From an uncultured Eubacteriales bacterium (GTDB lineage: Bacteria; Bacillota; Clostridia; Christensenellales; CAG-138), in contig UQRU01000020.1 in NCBI GenBank assembly GCA_900543475.1, forward strand, positions 1 to 27,472: a DNA stretch of 27,472 bases. Reading direction: 5' to 3'. Made by a program: the position numbers and the translations under genes. How positions within the stretch are numbered: the stretch's first letter is position 1; each line of letters begins with the position of its first letter. The notes beneath the pieces are model-generated. The model was given only the letters and a program-made list of their open reading frames with translations. It was not told the DNA's origin and did no database searches. This document shows positions 16,310-24,852 of this stretch, piece after piece.

Positions 16310-17497
16310 ATGGATTCTATTTTGAAGCAAGCCCAAGAGGTAGCGGCAGATTGTATTGCATTGCGCCGCAAGATCCATCGCCATCCGGAATTGGCGGATG
16401 GGGAGTTTGAAACGACGAAGCTGATCCAGGAGACCCTGGGCAGCTGGGGCATAGAGGAGCAACCCCTGGGGCTACCCACAGGGGCGATGGGGATCATCCG
16501 CGGGGAAGCCGGCAGGACGGATGAACGGGTGACCCTCCTGCGGGCGGACATCGACGCCCTGCCCATGCAGGATCGAAGCGGCGTGCCCTATGCCTCTTCG
16601 GTGCCGGGGGTGTCCCATGCCTGCGGCCATGACGGCCACGTAGCCATCCTCTTGGGGGCCGGCAGGCTCCTGGCCCAACAAAAAAGCCGGCTTACCGGCA
16701 CCATAAAGCTCCTGTTCCAGCCGGCGGAGGAAACGGGGACCGGGTCCCACGCGGTGCTCAAGGCCGGCATTTTAACCAATCCAACGGTGGATTGCGCCGT
16801 AGCCCTGCATGGCTGGCCTGAATGCCAGCTGGGCCATCTGGGCGTATTTTCCGGGGCCTACATGGCCTCCGCAGATTCGTTTACCGTAACCTTCAAAGGG
16901 GGTTCCGCCCATGGCGCCTATCCCCACCGGGTCCCCGACGCCTTGAACGCCGCGGCCCATGGGGTGACCCTGCTCAATGAGATCACCAGCCGCCGTATCG
17001 ACGCCAAGCGTCCCGCCGTGCTTTCCGTATGCATGTTCCATGCTGGGACCGCGCCCAATATCATTCCGGAAGAAGCGGTGATCGCCGGGACCATCCGTAC
17101 CCAGGACGCAGCCGTGCGCCAGCAGATCCAGCAGGAGATCCACCGGGTTGTCCAGGGGATCGCCGATGCAAACGGGTGTTCTGCAAGCGTTGCCTTTCAG
17201 CATGGCCCCGCCCCCCTGGTGAATTCCCACGAGGTCATCCAGCAGCTCAAGGCCGCTTGGAGCAGCTTATTCGGGCCGGACTCCATCGATCCATTGGAAA
17301 GCGTCATGAGCTCAGAGGACTTTTCCGATATTTTGTCCCAGGTGGGGGAAGGCGCGTTCGTGCGGCTGGGCATTACCAAGGAAGGCGCCCCCCTCCATCA
17401 CATCCATACGGAGGAGTTTGACTTTAACGACGAGGCCATCGTATATGGGATCGCCTTGCTCGTAAAATTCATTATGGACCGTCATGGCGGCCAATGA
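16310..17497 (+). CDS. M20 family amidohydrolase (hippurate hydrolase / N-acyl amino-acid amidohydrolase type)
   Basis: 395 aa, the normal length. Seen: LRADIDALPM (D80, D82), HACGHDGH with metal ligands C105 and H107, QPAEE with the catalytic Glu pair, LHGWPECQLG and the C-terminal metal His region PLHHIHTEEFDFND. This set belongs to the M20D amidohydrolases that cleave N-acyl amino acids, hippurate, or auxin-like conjugates. It has no signal peptide, so it would act on the compound after import. It starts 5 nt after livF. The released carboxylic acid or amine could be what the AOR enzyme or DUF1177 protein handles (inference). Confidence 0.92.
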   Translation: MDSILKQAQEVAADCIALRRKIHRHPELADGEFETTKLIQETLGSWGIEEQPLGLPTGAMGIIRGEAGRTDERVTLLRADIDALPMQDRSGVPYASSVPGVSHACGHDGHVAILLGAGRLLAQQKSRLTGTIKLLFQPAEETGTGSHAVLKAGILTNPTVDCAVALHGWPECQLGHLGVFSGAYMASADSFTVTFKGGSAHGAYPHRVPDALNAAAHGVTLLNEITSRRIDAKRPAVLSVCMFHAGTAPNIIPEEAVIAGTIRTQDAAVRQQIQQEIHRVVQGIADANGCSASVAFQHGPAPLVNSHEVIQQLKAAWSSLFGPDSIDPLESVMSSEDFSDILSQVGEGAFVRLGITKEGAPLHHIHTEEFDFNDEAIVYGIALLVKFIMDRHGGQ

Positions 17498-17512
17498 TAA
17501 GGAGGAATGGAA

Positions 17513-17842
17513 ATGGCTACGCAAAATCCAGCAAAAGTAAAAATAACCGTACTAAAAAAGCTCTATCACGAGGATCTGGTGGACGCCTATTTGCTCCCTG
17601 AGAAGAAAGCCTCTTATCCGCCCTGCTACCGGTTTAACGAGGGGGACGTATTCATTGTGGACGGCTTTGAAATGCCCGCGGGGTTCTGCCCCTGGGCCTG
17701 GGCCGACATCCATCGGGAGATCATTTCCGTTATGTTCCACGCGGAATTCCCCAATAGCAAAAAGCCCGGCTGCATCATCGCATCCTGTACCGATGGCCTC
17801 CGCCCCGTCATTTTCAAGGTGGAGAGCCTGGAGGAGGCGTAA
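17513..17842 (+). CDS. TIGR04076 family protein
   Basis: 109 aa. The start at 17513 is preferred over an ATG at 17507 because GGAGG (17501-17505) lies 7 nt before it, not 1. Recognised from the family blocks KITVLKKLYHEDL, GFEMPAGFCPWAWADIHREI and CTDGLRPVIFKVE. No function is established for the family. Several conserved Cys and Trp residues suggest a small cofactor- or metal-binding protein. It is the last gene of the operon and is followed by a strong terminator. Confidence 0.85.
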   Translation: MATQNPAKVKITVLKKLYHEDLVDAYLLPEKKASYPPCYRFNEGDVFIVDGFEMPAGFCPWAWADIHREIISVMFHAEFPNSKKPGCIIASCTDGLRPVIFKVESLEEA

Positions 17843-17930
17843 CGCCCCGCCGGCAGATCGGCTGGCGGTCGCCCGTTGGCGTAAGGCTTTCCAGGAAGGG
17901 CCTTCCCCCAGCCAGCGCCCCCTGCTGTGT

Positions 17931-17968
17931 AAATATGCCCGCCTATTCCTTTGGGCGGGCATATTTTT
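17931..17968. terminator. Bidirectional intrinsic terminator
   Basis: A 13-bp perfect stem (17931-17943 with 17954-17966) contains GCCCGCC/GGCGGGC, flanked by AAATAT on one side and ATATTTTT on the other. It can stop transcription from both the livK-AOR operon (plus) and the convergent moeA genes (minus). Confidence 0.9.
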
Positions 17969-17980
17969 ATCCAAACGAAC

Positions 17981-18017
17981 AGGGCCCCATCGCCACGGTA
18001 TGGGGCCCTATGTTTTT
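17981..18017 (+). terminator. Second hairpin terminator
   Basis: AGGGCCCCAT (17981-17990) pairs with ATGGGGCCCT (18000-18009), a 10-bp stem with a 9-nt loop, followed by ATGTTTTT. It backs up the preceding terminator for plus-strand transcripts. Confidence 0.65.
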
Positions 18018-18037
18018 GGGGGGTGCGGGCCAGTATG

Positions 18038-19948
18038 CTAAAACCGCTCCCGCACCTTCCCAGGATGCTCCAACCGGTATCCGCCCATAGCTTCCACCTT
18101 TTTTTGGAATGCAGGGGAACCCAGGATCTCCAGCAGCTTTTGTAGCATGGGGGTATCCCAGGCATAGTCCGGGATCAACAGGTCATATTGCTCCATGCAA
18201 ACGGGGACAAAGTCCAGCCCATACAATTTGGCCGCCGAATAGATCCCCATGCCTGCGTCGGCGGACCCGGATGCGATCTGGGCTGCAACGGCGGTATGGG
18301 TAAACTCCTCCCGTTCATAATCCCGGATCTTATCTGTGGGGATGCCTTTTTCTTTGCGCAGATAGTCCGTCAGGATCCGGGTGCCGCTGCCCTTTTGCCG
18401 GTTTACGTACCGGGCGTTGCACCTGGCCACGTCTTCTATGCCGGCGATCCCCAAGGGGTTCCCCGGGGCCAGCATTAGCCCTTGCTCGCGGCCTACGCAC
18501 TCCACCAGCCTGACGCCCCCATTGGGGAAATATTTCCTTATGAAGGAGCGGTTGTAGCTGCCATCGGTCTCATCCAGCAGGTGCACCCCGGCCAAATGGG
18601 CTTCTCCCCGGCGCACCGCAAAGATCCCGCCCATGGAACCCACATGGGACGAGCTCATAAACAGCCTCGGGTCCGCCCTGTGCAGCAGATCGCTCATCTC
18701 GTCCAGGATGGGGTCGTGGCTGCCTATGGTCATCAGGGTATGCTGCAGCCGGTCCATAGGCCGCAGTAGGCGGATGTTCACGGATTCCCCCGCCTCAAAG
18801 CCCTCCTGGCCCTGGGGGATCTCCAAAATGCCGTCCGCCTTCATAAACGAAGATACAACGCCGCTGCCCCGGCTCAATGGGGCGGCTACCAGCCGATCCC
18901 CCACCATGCCCGCCCGGACCCGGACAAATTCCTGGTATTTTAGCCCGGACACCACGCCCCGGGTCAGCACGGCGGTAGCATATTGCTTGCGGGCCGTATC
19001 GGTATGGAACCATAGGTCCAGGATGGGTTTTAGCAATTCCTCGATGACGATGATCCCGGAGACCGGATATCCCGGGATGCCCAATACCGGCTTGCATCCG
19101 ATCCGCCCCAGGATAGCCGGTTTGCCCGGCTTGATGGCGATGCCGTGGAAGAATACCTCTCCCAGGGACTGGATGACGGAGGCGGAGTAATCTTCCCTGC
19201 CCGCAGAGGAGCCCGCGTTTACCAGCACGATGTCGCAGGCTTCCGCCGCAGCCGCCACTTGGTCGCGTATCTGGTGGAATTGGTCCTTTACAATGGGATA
19301 TACCTTGGGCTTTGCCCCCCAGCCGGCCAGCATCCCGGAAAAAATAGACGAGTTGAACTCCAAAATATCCCCTGGCTTCGGATCTTCCGTCGGCGGCACG
19401 ATTTCATCCCCCGTGGGAATGATCCCCACCACAGGGCTTTGGATCACCTTCACCCGGGAGACGCCGCCGGCGATCATGGCGCCGATGGCTGCGGGCGTAA
19501 TGGGGCTAAAGGAGGATACGATCATTTCCCCAGCGCAGATGTCCTCGCCGATCTGGCGTATGTTCTGCCATGGCACTGCCGGTGCATGCAGCCGGATCTG
19601 GCCTGACGGCAGGGTCACCACATCTTCTATCATGACCACCGCATTGCAGCCTTCCGGCACAGGGTCCCCTGTGTCTACAAAGCGGTACTGTTCCGCCGAA
19701 AGCACCACCGGGGTGGTTTCCGTGGCCCCAAAGGTCACCGCCGCTTCAAGGGCCACGCCGTCCATGGCGCAAGCCTGGTAATGGGGGGCGCAAATGTGGG
19801 CGTATACGGCTTGTGCGGTTATCCGCTGGCAAGCCTCCCCCACGGGGATCTCCTCCACCCGGGAACAAAAACCCGCCTTTTTTAATGCGGCCAAATAATC
19901 TTCCCTTGCTCGATCCAACGACACGTTCGTTAAATATTGAAAACTCAT
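18038..19948 (-). CDS. MoeA-like molybdopterin molybdotransferase fused to a PBP-like domain
   Basis: 636 aa. Residues 1 to about 400 are a MoeA domain (ACAMDGVAL, TGDPVPEGCNAVVMIE, GIIPTGDEIV, GSSAGREDY, KPGKPAILG, GIPGYPVSG). Residues about 405-636 form a second domain like a periplasmic-binding protein (GSHDPILDEM, SSHVGSMGG, QKGSGTR, GSADAGMGI), as in known MoeA-PBP fusions. MoeA inserts Mo or W into the pterin cofactor. The fused domain may sense or hand over the metal oxyanion or another ligand. It is the second gene after the other moeA (10-nt gap) and converges on the AOR operon. Confidence 0.92.
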   Translation of the reverse strand: MSFQYLTNVSLDRAREDYLAALKKAGFCSRVEEIPVGEACQRITAQAVYAHICAPHYQACAMDGVALEAAVTFGATETTPVVLSAEQYRFVDTGDPVPEGCNAVVMIEDVVTLPSGQIRLHAPAVPWQNIRQIGEDICAGEMIVSSFSPITPAAIGAMIAGGVSRVKVIQSPVVGIIPTGDEIVPPTEDPKPGDILEFNSSIFSGMLAGWGAKPKVYPIVKDQFHQIRDQVAAAAEACDIVLVNAGSSAGREDYSASVIQSLGEVFFHGIAIKPGKPAILGRIGCKPVLGIPGYPVSGIIVIEELLKPILDLWFHTDTARKQYATAVLTRGVVSGLKYQEFVRVRAGMVGDRLVAAPLSRGSGVVSSFMKADGILEIPQGQEGFEAGESVNIRLLRPMDRLQHTLMTIGSHDPILDEMSDLLHRADPRLFMSSSHVGSMGGIFAVRRGEAHLAGVHLLDETDGSYNRSFIRKYFPNGGVRLVECVGREQGLMLAPGNPLGIAGIEDVARCNARYVNRQKGSGTRILTDYLRKEKGIPTDKIRDYEREEFTHTAVAAQIASGSADAGMGIYSAAKLYGLDFVPVCMEQYDLLIPDYAWDTPMLQKLLEILGSPAFQKKVEAMGGYRLEHPGKVRERF

Positions 19949-19958
19949 TCTCCGCTCC

Positions 19959-21179
19959 TTATCCGATTGTATGGGTCATCACTTGGATGGTTGCGCCGGC
20001 CTGCAGCCCCTCCACATCCCGGGGTATGCAAAACCAGCCGTCGCTTCCCGCCAAGGCGGTGATCAATCCGGATTTGCTTCTAATGGGGTGGGCATATAAT
20101 ATGGTGCCCACGGGATAGAGTTTTACGCCCATGTACTCTGCCCGGCCATGGTTTGCGCCGATGGTTTCATCTAAAACGGCCTGAACGGGATATCTTTCAG
20201 ACCGGCTGCCGGTCAGCCTTTCTAAAATGGCCCGGCCAAACAGGTCCGCCGTAAAGGCGGCCGCAGCCGGATGCCCTGGAAGGCCCAAGATGGGTTTCCC
20301 CGCAATGACCCCCAGCATGGTGGGTTTACCTGGTTTCATGGCGATGCCGTGGAACAGCAGGCGGCCTAACGAGGCGATCACCCTATGGGCGGCGTCTTTT
20401 TCCCCAACGGAACTGCCGCCGGATAGCATGACCATATCGCAGGTGGGGATCACGGCTTCCACCGCCGCCCTAAGCCGTTTCTCCTGGTCTTTCAGGAACC
20501 CTTGGCACAAGGGCACGCCTCCCAGCTGGGCCACAAAGGCGGCCAGCATGGCGGTGTTTACGTCCCGGATCTGGCCGGGCCCCGGGACCTGGTGAGGGGC
20601 CACCAGCTCGTCCCCTGTGGAAATAATCGCCACCCGCGGCTGCTTCCTGACCGGCACGGCGGTTATTCCCATGGCCGCAAGCGCCCCCACGTCCTGGAAC
20701 GTAAGCCGCCGCCCTGCAAGCAGAACAGATTTTCCTGGAAATACATCGTCCCCTTGGAATATAATATTAGTCTTAGGGGCGATGGGCTTGCATATGCCGA
20801 TGGTGCCGTCCCCGTAATCCTCTGCGTATTCCAGCATGGCCACAGCGTCCGCCCCTTCCGGCAGCTGCCCTCCCGTTGGGATCTCCATGCAGGTGCCTGG
20901 GAGCAGGGCATGGGGCGGCGCCTCTCCCATTGCAACGGCGCCCCCCTTTACAAAAATTGCCGGCATGCTATCCGAGCAGCCAAAGGTCTCGGCAGCCATC
21001 ACCGCCCACCCGTCTACCGTAGAGCGATGGAACCCGGGTATATATTCCTCTGCAACGATATCTTCGGACAATACCCGCCCCCTTGCCTCTGCCAGGGGGA
21101 CCGTTTCCCCAGGCAATGGGGTGTCAAACTGGGTTTCTATGATCGCAAAGGCCTCGTCCGGGGTTTTTACACTAAGCAT
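19959..21179 (-). CDS. moeA: MoeA molybdopterin molybdotransferase
   Basis: 406 aa from the ATG at 21179, preceded by TGAGG; the frame is open to 21299 but the extra 40 residues do not resemble MoeA. Seen: FHRSTVDGWAVMA, PTGGQLPEGADAVAMLE, AIISTGDELV, GGSSVGEKD, KPGKPTMLG and GLPGHPAAAAF (usually GLPGNPVS). This is a standard single-unit MoeA with domains I-IV. Together with the PBP-fused paralog and the ThiF-like gene it provides late steps of pterin-metal cofactor formation, most likely for the AOR enzyme. Genes for the early steps (moaA, moaC, moaE) and for tungstate uptake are not in the window. Confidence 0.93.
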   Translation of the reverse strand: MLSVKTPDEAFAIIETQFDTPLPGETVPLAEARGRVLSEDIVAEEYIPGFHRSTVDGWAVMAAETFGCSDSMPAIFVKGGAVAMGEAPPHALLPGTCMEIPTGGQLPEGADAVAMLEYAEDYGDGTIGICKPIAPKTNIIFQGDDVFPGKSVLLAGRRLTFQDVGALAAMGITAVPVRKQPRVAIISTGDELVAPHQVPGPGQIRDVNTAMLAAFVAQLGGVPLCQGFLKDQEKRLRAAVEAVIPTCDMVMLSGGSSVGEKDAAHRVIASLGRLLFHGIAMKPGKPTMLGVIAGKPILGLPGHPAAAAFTADLFGRAILERLTGSRSERYPVQAVLDETIGANHGRAEYMGVKLYPVGTILYAHPIRSKSGLITALAGSDGWFCIPRDVEGLQAGATIQVMTHTIG

Positions 21180-21204
21180 ACGGTTAACCTCATACAATAA
21201 ACTC

Positions 21205-21237
21205 CAGCCTATCCTAGGCTGCATACGCCCATAGGGC
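21205..21237. promoter_or_regulatory. Dyads between moeA and the ThiF-like gene
   Basis: CAGCCTA-TCC-TAGGCTG (21205-21221) is a perfect 7-bp dyad. Next to it, GCCC-ATA-GGGC (21227-21237) is a smaller one. On the minus strand a possible weak promoter, TTGCCC-N17-TAGGAT, overlaps both. This suggests an operator for the divergent cofactor genes. It does not match the ModE consensus as I know it. Confidence 0.4.
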
Positions 21238-21261
21238 AAATATAAAAAAGGAGCAACACAA

Positions 21262-21933
21262 ATGGAAGCGCCCTTCGATCGAAATTTTCCGGCTCTCACC
21301 CAACAGGAACAGCGGCAGCTCTGGGAAAGCCATGTCTGCGTAGTGGGCTGCGGCGGGTTGGGGGGCTATATCATCGAGTATCTCGCCCGGGTAGGGGTAG
21401 GCCGTCTCACCGTTGTGGATGGGGATCGCTTTGAACCCTCCAACCTAAACCGGCAGCTGCTCTGTACCCAGCCCCTGCTGGGTTCCCTAAAGGCCGAAGC
21501 CGCCGCAGCCCGGATACGCTCCATCCATCCTGAAATAACCGTCAAGGCGATCGCCGATTTTTTCACCCAGGAAAACGCCGACGACCTACTCACGGGTTGC
21601 GATCTTGTCATGGATGGTTTGGACAACCCCCGATCCAGGCTGATCCTGGAAACCCATTGCGAAAGCCTGGGCGTCCCCATTGTCCATGGGGCCATCCGCG
21701 GTTGGAACGCCCAGGTTGCCGTTTGCCCGCCAGGTAGCGGGCTGCTGCATCGCCTATACAGCGGAGTGGAACCCCCGGCAAATAAAAGCAGCTTATCCTT
21801 CACCGCCGCCTTTTGCGCGGCCCTGCAATGCGCCGAGGCTATAAAGCTCCTCTGCCATAGGGATGCCCCGCTAACCGGCAAGCTTCTTATCATGGATCTG
21901 CTCTCATTAAAAGCAGATTTAGTAGCGCTATAA
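21262..21933 (+). CDS. ThiF/MoeB/HesA-family adenylyltransferase
   Basis: 223 aa. The nucleotide-binding loop is VVGCGGLGG (residues 27-35), followed by VVDGDRFEPSNLNRQ with D53, D55, N61, R64 and Q65, and MDGLDNPRSR. These are the ATP- and Mg-binding residues of E1-like enzymes that adenylate the C-terminus of ThiS or MoaD. The zinc-binding Cys-X2-Cys pairs of MoeB are not seen, and the protein is shorter than E. coli MoeB. AAGGAG precedes the ATG. It is the natural partner for the MoaD-like protein at 11641-11925. Confidence 0.9.
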   Translation: MEAPFDRNFPALTQQEQRQLWESHVCVVGCGGLGGYIIEYLARVGVGRLTVVDGDRFEPSNLNRQLLCTQPLLGSLKAEAAAARIRSIHPEITVKAIADFFTQENADDLLTGCDLVMDGLDNPRSRLILETHCESLGVPIVHGAIRGWNAQVAVCPPGSGLLHRLYSGVEPPANKSSLSFTAAFCAALQCAEAIKLLCHRDAPLTGKLLIMDLLSLKADLVAL

Positions 21934-22306
21934 TAACATTATTTTACCACCATGTCTATATGGGTACAAGACCAATCCGTCCCTAGGGGGCGGGTCTCCG
22001 GCCAGGTCCCCTGCCCCATGCGGCATAGGGGCCCCAGGGGATCGTCCAGGTAAGTGGCCGCCGAGGGGGGCGGTGAACAAGGAGCCCATCGGTTTTTTAT
22101 CCCCCTAGCATTCGGCTTTTCCTGGGCCCATTCGTCGCGTACGGCCCCATTTGTTCCAGCATCGGCTGGGCGGCGTGGATAGGGCGTTCCCCCTCCAGGG
22201 CCGGCCGGCAAAAGGGCTGGACAAATGGGGCCGAAGTTGACGATGGTTCCTTGCAATAGGGCCGCAAGCTGCCGAATGCGTCCAGGGCTTTGGAAGGGGC
22301 CCGGGG
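21934..22306. other. Convergent intergenic region, no supported gene
   Basis: A GC-rich 373-bp gap between the convergent ThiF-like and U32 genes. Short frames are open on the minus strand, but none has a ribosome binding site or recognisable protein. It contains a small ATAAT/ATTAT hairpin followed by TTTT (21932-21950 region), a CCCCTG/CAGGGG hairpin (22008-22040) without a T-run, and a large imperfect inverted repeat (22110-22279). Confidence 0.6.
22110..22279. repeat. Nested imperfect inverted repeat, about 170 bp
   Basis: Three pairings lie in nested order. The outer arms are GCATTCGGC (22110-22118) and GCCGAATGC (22271-22279). The middle pair is CCAT(T)CGTC with GACGATGG. The inner arms are CGGCCCCATTTGTTCCAGC (22142-22160) and GCTGGACAAATGGGGCCG (22216-22233), with a single bulged T. 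It looks like a diverged inverted duplication or a large structured RNA. No similar copy was noticed elsewhere in the window. Confidence 0.6.
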
Positions 22307-23566
22307 CTATGCCTTTGGCAGGATGCGCAGGATATCCCCTGCCTGCAGGGGAGTATGGCAGGCCAGCAGCAACCGCTCCCGGGGATGGGGGGTATCCTGC
22401 CGGGGGGCGCCGTCAAGATCCCACAGGCCCTCCACCCGAAGGGTGCGGCCCACGTCCCCTGGGGACAGGATGGACAAGGTATCCCCCAGGGCGAATTTGT
22501 TCCGCTGCTCGATGGCAGCCCGGCCCTGGCGGGGGTCGTAGGACAGCACCACCGCCCCGATGGTCCCCTCCCCGATATAGGCCGCGCTTTCCGGGGCCTG
22601 GTAAGGGGTAGCCCCCAGCCCCAGGGCAAAGCCCGTGGTATAGGGCCGGTGGGAGGCCCGCTCCAGCTCCTGGAGCAGATCCGGGTCCAGCTGATAGGGC
22701 GTCCCTGTCGCCAGGCTTTGCCCATAGGCGTCCAGGGCCATCCTGTAGGCGTTCACCACCGTGGCCACGTAGGCAATGGACTTCATCCGGCCTTCGATCT
22801 TCAGGCTGGAAAGGCCCGCCTCCGCCAGCTGGGGTATGTATTGGATGAGCCGCAGATCCCGGGAATTGAGCACATAGGTGCCCCGCTGGTCCTGCTCCAC
22901 CGGGAACCAACCATACGCCGCCCCCGGCCCCCGCTCCCTTAGCGCATAGGACCAGCGGCAGGGCTGGGCGCATTCCCCCCGGTTGGGGTCCCGGCCGGCG
23001 AGATAGGCGCTCAAAAGGCACCGGCCGGAATAGGCCACGCACATGGCCCCATGGACAAAGGCTTCAAACTCCAGCCCCTTGGGGCTTTGCCGGATGAGCT
23101 CCCCCATCTGTTCGATGGACAGCTCCCGGGCCAGCACGATCCGCTTCACCCCTTGTTCCCACCAAAAAGCGGCGGCCTGGGCGTTGAGGGTATTGGCCTG
23201 GGTGCTTAGATGCAGGGGCATATGGGGCGTCATTTCCTTGGCCATGCGGATCACCCCCGGATCGTTGACGATCAGGGCGTCCGCCTCCGCCTCCGCCGCC
23301 TGCTCCAGCAGCTGGGGCAGGGCTTGCAGATCCTCGTCCCGGGCAAAGGCGTTTAAGGTCACATATACCCGCCGTCCCATGCTATGGGCCAGGGCGCAGG
23401 CTTCCTTAAGCTCCGCTGGGGTGAAGTTGTCCGCATAGTTCCGCAGGCTCATGGCCTTGAGCCCCACATACACCGCATCCGCCCCATAATGCAGGGCGGT
23501 CCTGAGCCGCTCCGGGTTTCCCGCTGGGGCCAGCAGCTCCGGCAGCTTGGGTTTTGGCTGGTCCAT
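22307..23566 (-). CDS. U32 family peptidase
   Basis: 419 aa, complete. The family signature region is seen as EAFVHGAMCVAYSGRCLLSAYLAGRDPNRGECAQPCRW, and the N-terminus PELLAPAGNPERLRTALHYGADAVYVG is the classic U32 start. The C-terminal part (about residues 320-419) is the small beta-rich domain of the YrrO/RlhA-like group. Members are annotated as collagenase-like peptidases, though some act in tRNA or rRNA hydroxylation. GGAGG overlaps the mltG stop, so it is coupled to mltG. Confidence 0.93.
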   Translation of the reverse strand: MDQPKPKLPELLAPAGNPERLRTALHYGADAVYVGLKAMSLRNYADNFTPAELKEACALAHSMGRRVYVTLNAFARDEDLQALPQLLEQAAEAEADALIVNDPGVIRMAKEMTPHMPLHLSTQANTLNAQAAAFWWEQGVKRIVLARELSIEQMGELIRQSPKGLEFEAFVHGAMCVAYSGRCLLSAYLAGRDPNRGECAQPCRWSYALRERGPGAAYGWFPVEQDQRGTYVLNSRDLRLIQYIPQLAEAGLSSLKIEGRMKSIAYVATVVNAYRMALDAYGQSLATGTPYQLDPDLLQELERASHRPYTTGFALGLGATPYQAPESAAYIGEGTIGAVVLSYDPRQGRAAIEQRNKFALGDTLSILSPGDVGRTLRVEGLWDLDGAPRQDTPHPRERLLLACHTPLQAGDILRILPKA

Positions 23567-23571
23567 GTCGG

Positions 23572-24825
23572 CTATTCCTCCGGCGTAGGGGTGCTATCCG
23601 GGGTGGCGGTAGGTTCTGCTTCCCCTTCCGCCGGGCCCTCTGGGGTAGCGGTGGGGCTGGCTTGGTACGCCTCCTTGTTCTCCAGGAAGTCGTCATAATC
23701 CGTGGAGAATACCAGCTCCGTGGAGGTACGGGATTTGAGCACAAAGTACAAATACCCATCCTCTACATATTCTTCATCCGGCCACAGGGCGGCCTGGATG
23801 GCCTGATCCCCTGGGTTGCCGATGGGGCCTACGGGCAACCCATCGTGGGTGTAGGTATTGTAGGGGGAGTCGGACTGCATCTGCTCGGCGGTGAAGTCCA
23901 GGACCCCTTCCGTCTTGAAGATGTACCGGAGGGGCGCGTCGCTCTCCAGCCGCATATCCTGGGCCAGCCGGTTGTGGAATACGGCGGATACCTTGGCAAA
24001 ATCGGCGGTTTTCGCCTCTTTTTCAATGATGGACGCCAGGGTGACCACATCGTCTATGGTCATTTCCAGCTCCTGGGCCCGGGTCAGGTATTCGTCGGTA
24101 AAAATGTCGTTGAAGCGGATCAGCATACGGGTGATAATGGTCTTGGGGGAGGAGTCCGTATACAGTTCATAGGTATCCGGGAACAGGTACCCTTCCAGGG
24201 CATAATCCCGCTCCCCAGCGTCCGGGCTATCCATCACCGCCTGGATGAAGCTGTATTCCTGGAAGCTCTCCCCGGTCCTGCACAGTTCCAGGAATTCCGT
24301 GGTATCCTCCAGGATGCCCTCCGCCACCAGCTTGTTGGCGATCTCCTCCACGCCCATGCCCTCCGGCACCGTAAAGGTCACCGTAGGCCGGGGCGCGTTG
24401 CCCAGGCAGATGGTATCCACGATCTGGGCGATGCCCATGTTTTTGCTGAGCACATAGGTGCCCGCCTGCAAGGAGCTGGATTTGCCGGTGAAATCCACAT
24501 AGATCTTAAAAGCGGCTTTGGAGCGGATCAAGCCCTCTTCCCCTTCGCCGCAGGCTTCGTACAAAGCCTTGGCGATGGTGGAGGCGCCGCTGCCCGGCAC
24601 AATGGTCACCACCACCGGGGTGGCGTCGTTTACATCCACCGGGTATATGAATTCCTCCAGCACCAGCTTGATGCCGCCCCAAAGGACCCCTATGCAGATC
24701 CCTATGCTCACCAGGCCTACCAGCGCCGGCCGCACGGCCCGCCAAAGCTTATGCCGCCGCAACCGCCGCTCCCGGTTTTGCCGCCGGGCTTCATCCCGTT
24801 CCTCATGGGTATGTCTTTCTTCCAT
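23572..24825 (-). CDS. mltG: MltG endolytic murein transglycosylase
   Basis: 417 aa. It has a basic cytoplasmic N-terminus (about 30 residues), one membrane helix (about 32-55), then the extracytoplasmic YceG domain. Motifs seen: YLFPDTYEL, LASIIEKEA containing the family's catalytic Glu, SPYNTYTHDGLPVGPIGNPG and LYFVLKSRTSTELVFSTDYDDF. A Pro/Thr/Glu-rich low-complexity tail of about 25 residues follows, which is unusual and probably disordered outside the membrane. AAGGAGG precedes the ATG. MltG cuts nascent glycan strands and sets their length. Confidence 0.95.
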   Translation of the reverse strand: MEERHTHEERDEARRQNRERRLRRHKLWRAVRPALVGLVSIGICIGVLWGGIKLVLEEFIYPVDVNDATPVVVTIVPGSGASTIAKALYEACGEGEEGLIRSKAAFKIYVDFTGKSSSLQAGTYVLSKNMGIAQIVDTICLGNAPRPTVTFTVPEGMGVEEIANKLVAEGILEDTTEFLELCRTGESFQEYSFIQAVMDSPDAGERDYALEGYLFPDTYELYTDSSPKTIITRMLIRFNDIFTDEYLTRAQELEMTIDDVVTLASIIEKEAKTADFAKVSAVFHNRLAQDMRLESDAPLRYIFKTEGVLDFTAEQMQSDSPYNTYTHDGLPVGPIGNPGDQAIQAALWPDEEYVEDGYLYFVLKSRTSTELVFSTDYDDFLENKEAYQASPTATPEGPAEGEAEPTATPDSTPTPEE

Positions 24826-24852
24826 CGGCGCCTCCTTTTTCCGGCCTCCGGC

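Noticed and set aside
22008..22040. Terminator after the ThiF-like gene
   Set aside because: CCCCTG/CAGGGG pairing is followed by ATCGTCC, not T residues.
21939..22725. Minus-strand frames in the gap after the U32 gene
   Set aside because: Low-complexity Pro/Gly/Arg translations, no ribosome binding site and partial overlap with the U32 gene.
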